64,000 nucleotides of DNA from Lineolata rhizophorae (Eukaryota; Ascomycota; Dothideomycetes; Lineolatales; Lineolataceae). Position numbers and translations under genes: made by a program. The DNA lies in contig MU001671.1 of the NCBI GenBank assembly GCA_010093515.1, positions 990,808 through 1,054,807 on the forward strand. Reading direction: 5' to 3'. This document shows, piece after piece, positions 59,186-64,000 of the stretch. Within the stretch, counting starts at the first letter, position 1. Each line of letters starts with the position of its first letter. The notes beneath the pieces were generated by a model. That model saw nothing but the letters and a program-made list of their open reading frames with translations. It did not search any database and was not told where the DNA came from.

Positions 59186-60892
59186 TCACCACTCACTCCC
59201 TTTGGCCTCTTCATCACTCACTTCCACACCCTCCGCCTCGCTTCCGAGCTCACCCTTCACCAAATCCCCCTCGTCGTCTTCCTCGTCGTCCTCCATCTCA
59301 TCGCCCTCGGCATCCTCGTCCTCGCTGCTCGTCCCGCTCCCGTCGCTATCCCCTTCGCTACCGGGAGCGTAATCCTCCTCTTCCTCGTCCTCCTCGTCCT
59401 CCATCATGCGTTCGGCGCGCTGCAACTCCGTCTCCGCATCGCCGGCGGCGTCGAGGGGCGCGGCACCGTTCTCCGCGGCCGCTGCGGCGGCGCCTTTGTC
59501 CGGGTTGACGTTGTAGCGCTTGGCCTTGCGGGCGGCGGCGAGGGAGGCGTCGTTGAGGCCGTGCGCCTTGACGTAGGCGTCGATGCCGGCGAAGTCGGCC
59601 TGGTCCAGCATGCTGAACTCGACCTCCGGGTTGCCCGGCGCGTTGGTGGCCACGTTGAGGTTGAAGGTGCGCTGGAGGACCGACGTGTACGAGATGGCGT
59701 GGATCGAGTCGAAGGCGAAGAAGGCGAGGGGCTTCTTGAAGGCCCAGAGGATGCCGACGGGGAGGAAGAATAGGTAGCCTGTGTTTTGAATGAGAGAGAA
59801 AAAAAAAATAGCGGTTGAAGTTAGCACCCAAGAATATTGTATCGGGAGGTTGTGAAGGCACGATTGAAACGGCCTGGGAGCAGCACGAACCTTCCTTGCT
59901 CCCCCGGAACGCCTTGACGTGGTAGGCCTTCTCGTGCTTCCGATGCTGCTGCACGATGCTACTCGCAAACACGTCCTCGTTCGGCCTCACCACCTTCAAC
60001 CCCCTCGCCTTCAACCTCTCATCCAACAAGTCCACCATCCCCCCAGGCTGGCCCTTCTCCCCAGCCCCCCCCACCGCCTCCCCCACCGTCCACACCACAG
60101 CCTCCACCCCCTCCGGCGCGCCCTCCCCTCCCCCCCTCCCCCCACGCGGAATAACCACAAAGTTAAACTGCGGCCTCGCCTTCTCCGGCAGCGGCACGCA
60201 GAACACCTGCTCGACGTCCGCCCACCCGACCCCGAACTCGACCGCCCCCGTCGCCTGGTTGACCGCCCGCACCCCGCCCGTCCCGCCCTCCACCACCTCC
60301 AGCCGCTGCTTCTTGCGTTGCGGCGCCCAGAACGACACGTCGGGCAGCGCCACCGCCGCCCGCGCGCCCGCGTCCGCCCACGCTGGCGCCGCGCCGCCGC
60401 GCCCGCCGGTGCCGCCGCCGGTGCTGCTGCTGCTGTCGCCGGGCGCGGCCGCGACGCCGTTGGACGCGTCGTTGGCGGCGGCGGCGGCAGTGCCGTCGAG
60501 CTTGCGCTTCTTGGCGGCGGGGAGGGCGGCGGCGGCTGGGGGGGCGTGCGCGCCGCGCAGCTCGAGCACGAAGGTCGAGATGTCTTGGAGGAGGGGGATG
60601 TGCGTGGGGTTTTGGACTAGATGGGGGAGGGGGTAAATCGGACGTTAGTATTGCGTGCCGTTTTTTTTTTTTTTGTCTTTTCGGTTCTATTTTACGTTTA
60701 ATCGCGTCGCCGGTCGACGCGACCCGGACGCGGGGGGAGGGGGGGTGTTGGGGGAAGGAAAGGGAGACGCGCGCGTTGCGAGAACGAGCGGGCGAAGAAA
60801 CAAAGGTTACCTAGGAAGTGGAGGACGCGGCGCTTGAGCTCCGGGCGGTCGGAGAAGGCGTCGTCGACGAAGGATGACGGTTCCTGCGCCAT
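59186..60892 (-). CDS. RTT106: Histone H3-H4 chaperone Rtt106
   Basis: Exons 60892-60811, 60616-59891 and 59778-59186 (minus strand) give 466 residues, with introns of 194 and 112 nt. Joins restore [18 protein letters not shown] and [16 protein letters not shown]. The N-terminus ([18 protein letters not shown]) is the helical dimerisation-type region. Two PH-like domains follow: the first holds [15 protein letters not shown] and [20 protein letters not shown], the second [40 protein letters not shown] and [20 protein letters not shown]. The C-terminus from ~400 is very acidic ([13 protein letters not shown]), as in histone chaperones. It acts in replication-coupled nucleosome assembly with H3K56-acetylated H3 and in silencing (family knowledge). 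An Ala/Gly-rich loop in the first domain is a lineage expansion. Confidence 0.93.
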
Positions 60893-62916
60893 GTTGGATA
60901 TGTTGTGGCGTTTGTCGCGTCCGGTAGGCTTTGCTGTTGACGGTAGTTGGGGGGATGCGGACTGGCCGGCGGCGATTCGACGATGGGAGAGGGAAACGGT
61001 GATGATAGGCGCGGCGTGGAGGAGCGCGCCGGAGAGGCGAGCAGGGAGGGAGTGGCACAGCAGCAAAGCAAGCGAAAGCTCGCGGTTGCCCGTCGCAGAG
61101 CAACCACGGCTCCGTTGCTTGTGCCCTTGGGCTGTGATTGGCGGGCCGCGAATGCACCTTGGCGCGGCTGTTTGCCTGCGGGTAATTGGCTGAGCTTGCG
61201 AGGACGCCGGCTGGGAGCTGTGCGCTCCAAACCGAGTGCTATGTGACACCAGCTGTAGGCCTTCCGCCGCACTATCAGTTGTAGCCATGTTAACCCGTCC
61301 GCGTCACTGATCTATCAATCAAACCAGCAAGCCCGTCTCGCGTGCTCCACCATAGAAGATAATCTTGGCATCACGGCATCCACGGCACGACTAATCCTTC
61401 AACAAAGCCATCAGACCGGCCAGTTGCAGCCCCAGTAGACTAGTGCCGAACCATGCCCATGACATTACCCTACATACATACACGCCAACCACTCATCCGG
61501 CCTCTCCAGAACCCAGACAGCCCATCCGGAACTCCAGCACCCAGCCGCAATCCTCCGCGCGCCCAACATTCGCAGGCCCTGCTGCCGGACCCAAGAGCCT
61601 AGCGCCAGGGCCGCCAGAGCACTCGAAGAACCTCCGCGTCCGATCCAGCTTCGAGTCCCCGCGAGCACCCGTTCAGCAGACCGGCCTACTTATCCCCGCA
61701 GAAGCCGCAGAACTGGACAGAGGAAAAGGAACCCGGAAGGCCTTCACGCATACAACATCCCTACACCCGCACCGCCTCGCAAGAAAGAAACTCGTCGATG
61801 CCGTTCCGGCCCGATCTCCTGAATCTAGAGACTAGGCGATGGAAAGCAAAAGCCGAGAGAAAAAGGGGGGAAAAAAAAAATGCACGCACGCACGCAAGCA
61901 ATCCATTCGTGAGAAGAGAGAAGATACAGCAAAGAACACAAACGCCATCGCCATGCCCTCGCAATGGTTCACATTACTCGCAAAATAAAGTGAGAAAAGA
62001 AAAGGAAAGAGAGAAAAAAAAACAGCCTGCAAATTTGCCATCCACCTCTCACCCCACCCACCGGCACGCTCTCGTCTGCCAGATGAGACAGCCAGACGAG
62101 AGGAATTCCCGCTCGACCGAACGGAGGAAGAAATGTGGGAGGGACGGCGCTCGAGTCCGGACGAGGCAAACGATTACGGTCCGAGAGCATCTCGTCCGAT
62201 CGGGCAGACTGTGAGTTATCGCGCCCAGGAGATGAGCCTAGTTCCGCATGAGAAAACTCAAAAAAGGGCCGTGTTGCAATCGTTGCTCGCACGTCCCAAC
62301 CTATCGGCATGCATCCCGCGCGTGCATCGGACCGGACGGGGAGGAACGCAAACACAACGGTCCTCCTTTTGCGGGAGAACGAGGGGCTTTGCTTTGGATC
62401 CGACGTTGGCTTCCCGGCCGGTTTGTAGGACGCGCAGGCCGACGTGAGTTGGTGTGGGAACCCGGGTAGTGTGGACTAGCCAATGGTGGGGCGGAAGCCA
62501 CCGGGGGGACGAACTGTCCCAAGGAAAAGAAAGTGCCTCCTTTTGGACGGGGGAAGACGCTGGCGGAATGAGGTGTGCGGGCAACAGTAGCCTCCCAAAG
62601 AGGCTCCTATCGTGTGCCTAGATATCGATGTCATGGGGGGGGNNNNNNNNNNNNNNNNNNNNNNNNNNNNNNNNNNNNNNNNCAAAGAGGCGCCTCTTCC
62701 CAGGGATCCGTGCTTTCTCCGGTTGGGCTTGGAGAGGTGGGTGGTATGGATAGAACTCTTGTCGACGCGCGCAATCGCAAGCTGTGCCGAATGCGAAAGG
62801 CTCCCAAGCAATATCCACCCCTCTCCTTCCGACCATCCCACAACCCATAACAACAACCTTATACACCACAAAAAAAAAAAGGAACAAAAAAAGGCGCCGC
62901 CCTCGCCATTCCCAAC
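60893..62916. other. Intergenic region between Rtt106 and Cdh1, with an assembly gap
   Basis: The first part is the Rtt106 promoter. The rest is mixed to purine-rich DNA (gaaaaagggggg, aaagagagaaaaaaaa around 61855-62030), with the 3' flank of the Cdh1-like gene at the end. Neither strand shows a credible gene. Confidence 0.4.
62643..62682. other. Assembly gap (40 N)
   Basis: Forty consecutive N. The left edge ends in a run of G and the right edge resumes with caaagaggcgcctc, so the true length is unknown. Confidence 0.98.
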
Positions 62917-64000
62917 TCATCTAATAACCCCCCAATCCCCACCCCCCACCCCACCCGCGGCGCCCAACCCGCCCAACCCGCCCAGCCCGCCCAGCCCGCC
63001 CCTGCCGGCCCCGGACCCGCGATCCGACTTCTTCCCGAACGCGTTCCAGAAGCGCAACGTCTCGTCGCCGGCGCCGGTGACGATGACCTGGCCGTCGGGG
63101 CTCATGGCCAGGTACAGCACCCGGAAGGTGTGGCCCGTCAGCGACACCACCTGCGCCATGCTCGGGTACTTCCACACCACGATCTGGTTCTGGCTGTAGC
63201 CGTGCGTCGACACCAGCTCGTTGCTGTTGCGGCTCCACGCCAGGTTGCACACCTGCGACCCCGTGTCCAGGCTCGAGAGCAGGTTGGCCGGCGGCATCGC
63301 GGCCGGCCCCGCCCCCGCCGCCATGCCGGCCACCGCTGCCCCCACCCCCGGGGCCCCGGGTGACGGCGAGCCGAACAGGTCGGGCGTGCTGGCGGCCGCG
63401 GCCGAGCTCGACAGGCTGGACGGCCCGTGGGGGCTGACGAGCGTGTTCCAGAACTTGATGGAGCGATCGGCGGTTCCGCCGCCGGAGGCGAGGAGGCCGC
63501 GCTGGTGGGGGCTCCAGGCGATGGCCTTGACGGCGGCCTGGTGCTCGCCCCACCTGAAGGTCGGCTCGGCGTTGAGCTTCTCCCACACCATGAGCTTGTT
63601 GTCGTTGCCGCCCGACGCCAGCTGCCCGTCGTCCGAGTTCCACTTGAGCCCGCACACCTCCTGCTTGTGCCCGGCCAGCCGGCGCAGGTACTGCTCCGGC
63701 TGCCGCACGTCGCGGTGGTAGATGAGCCGGTCGCGCGAGCCCGACGTCAGGATGTGCTCGTTCCAGGCGAGCGCGCCCACGCGTGCCGTGTGGCCCGTCA
63801 TGGTGCGGAGCTTGCGCTGCGTCGTCGCGTCCCAGATCTGGACCAGGCCGCGGTTGGTGCCGATGGCTATGTGGGAGCCCTGGTTGTTCGGAGGGATGTT
63901 AGCAACTTTCTCGGAGGGGTTCTTTCTTTTTTTTTTCTCTCTCTAGGAAATAGGTTGTAATAGGGCAAACCCACCCTCTGGATCCAATTCACGCTCGTGA
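62917..64000 (-). CDS. CDH1: Cdh1/fizzy-related APC/C activator, C-terminal part (partial)
   Basis: The last exon 63879-62917 joins an upstream exon (64000-63975, cut by the window end) across a 95-nt intron. The join gives TSVNWIQR-GSHIAIGTNRGLVQIWD, typical of Cdh1. WD40 repeats follow: TMTGHTARVGALAWNEHIL, GSRDRLIYHRDVRQPEQYL, LAGHKQEVCGLKWNSDDGQL, SGGNDNKLMVWEKL, AAVKAIAWSPHQRGLLASGG, VCNLAWSRNSNELVSTHGYS and LTGHTFRVLYLAMSPDGQVI. The protein ends in Ile-Arg, the IR tail by which activators dock on APC/C. It recruits substrates to the ubiquitin ligase in late mitosis and G1. Unusual are an Ala/Gly/Pro-rich insertion of ~55 residues between two blades and a Gly-Leu-Gly-rich linker before the IR tail. 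Cdc20 is less likely, given the VSWIQ-type segment. Confidence 0.93.
62928..62952 (-). other. G-quadruplex motif in the last codons of the Cdh1-like gene
   Basis: On the coding (minus) strand, G-runs of 4, 6, 4 and 6 with loops of 1, 1 and 3 nt end 9 nt before the stop codon. They encode Gly/Val/Trp codons just before the IR tail. Confidence 0.65.

Noticed and set aside
1-64000. tRNA, 5S rRNA, CRISPR array, bacterial operon or virus-like element
   Set aside because: A visual scan for A/B-box pairs, 5S-like blocks, regularly spaced identical repeats and viral motifs found nothing convincing; a covariance-model search (tRNAscan-SE, Rfam) would be decisive.

Overview
The window looks like nuclear DNA of a filamentous ascomycete (Pezizomycotina, probably Sordariomycetes). 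Most introns are short (about 60-190 nt) with GTRAGT-like donors, CTRAC branch sites and YAG acceptors. Coding DNA is GC-rich, 5' leaders are CT-rich, and one 3.4 kb block is AT-rich, as repeats become after repeat-induced point mutation (RIP). The gene set is also typical of such fungi: a fungal-type cobalamin-independent methionine synthase, an Rtt106 chaperone, a fungal complex I accessory subunit, a GH5 endoglucanase and fungal Myb-like and C2H2 regulators. I saw no bacterial operons, CRISPR array, virus-like element or intact transposon. All exon joins were made by hand from splice signals and reading phase.

Layout. 0.4-2.6 kb: unknown low-complexity protein (+). 2.6-7.2 kb: gene-free, with a diverged duplication, an AT-rich block and a decayed ~19-bp tandem array. 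7.2-10.1 kb: large N/G-rich, Myb-like putative regulator (+). 10.2-13.0 kb: gene-poor. 13.0-15.8 kb: small basic Thr-rich protein (-) head-to-head with a short-chain dehydrogenase (+). 17.0-19.6 kb: candidate small secreted protein (-) and a fungal Myb-like protein (+). 20.0-22.7 kb: ATP adenylyltransferase and a carboxymuconolactone-decarboxylase-like protein (both +). 22.7-31.3 kb: 8.7 kb without a credible gene, upstream of a C2H2 transcription factor (31.3-34.0 kb, +). 35.8-39.3 kb: SelW-like (Rdx) protein with three unusually long introns (+). 40.5-44.9 kb: 1,442-residue low-complexity protein (-), divergent from methionine synthase (46.3-48.8 kb, +). 49.7-52.1 kb: Pof1-like NMN adenylyltransferase (-) divergent from a complex I subunit (+). 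53.2-55.1 kb: PPxY-rich protein with a 739-nt intron (+). 57.5-58.7 kb: secreted GH5 endoglucanase (+). 59.2-60.9 kb: Rtt106 (-). 62.9-64.0 kb: C-terminal part of a Cdh1/fizzy-related APC/C activator (-), running off the window. A 40-N assembly gap lies at 62643-62682.

The genes are mostly unrelated housekeeping and regulatory functions, not a pathway cluster. The one functional pairing suggested by layout is NAD synthesis (Pof1-like) and NADH oxidation (complex I subunit), which share a 608-bp divergent promoter with a perfect CACGTG-centred palindrome.

The observations I would follow first are: canonical G-quadruplex motifs on the coding strand at or beside the stop codons of four genes, with long G-runs just after two more; clearly coding sequence in frame beyond a TGA in the C2H2 factor; the long introns of the SelW-like gene; the 8.7 kb gene desert; and the degenerate 19-bp array. 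I found no clearly new multi-gene system.
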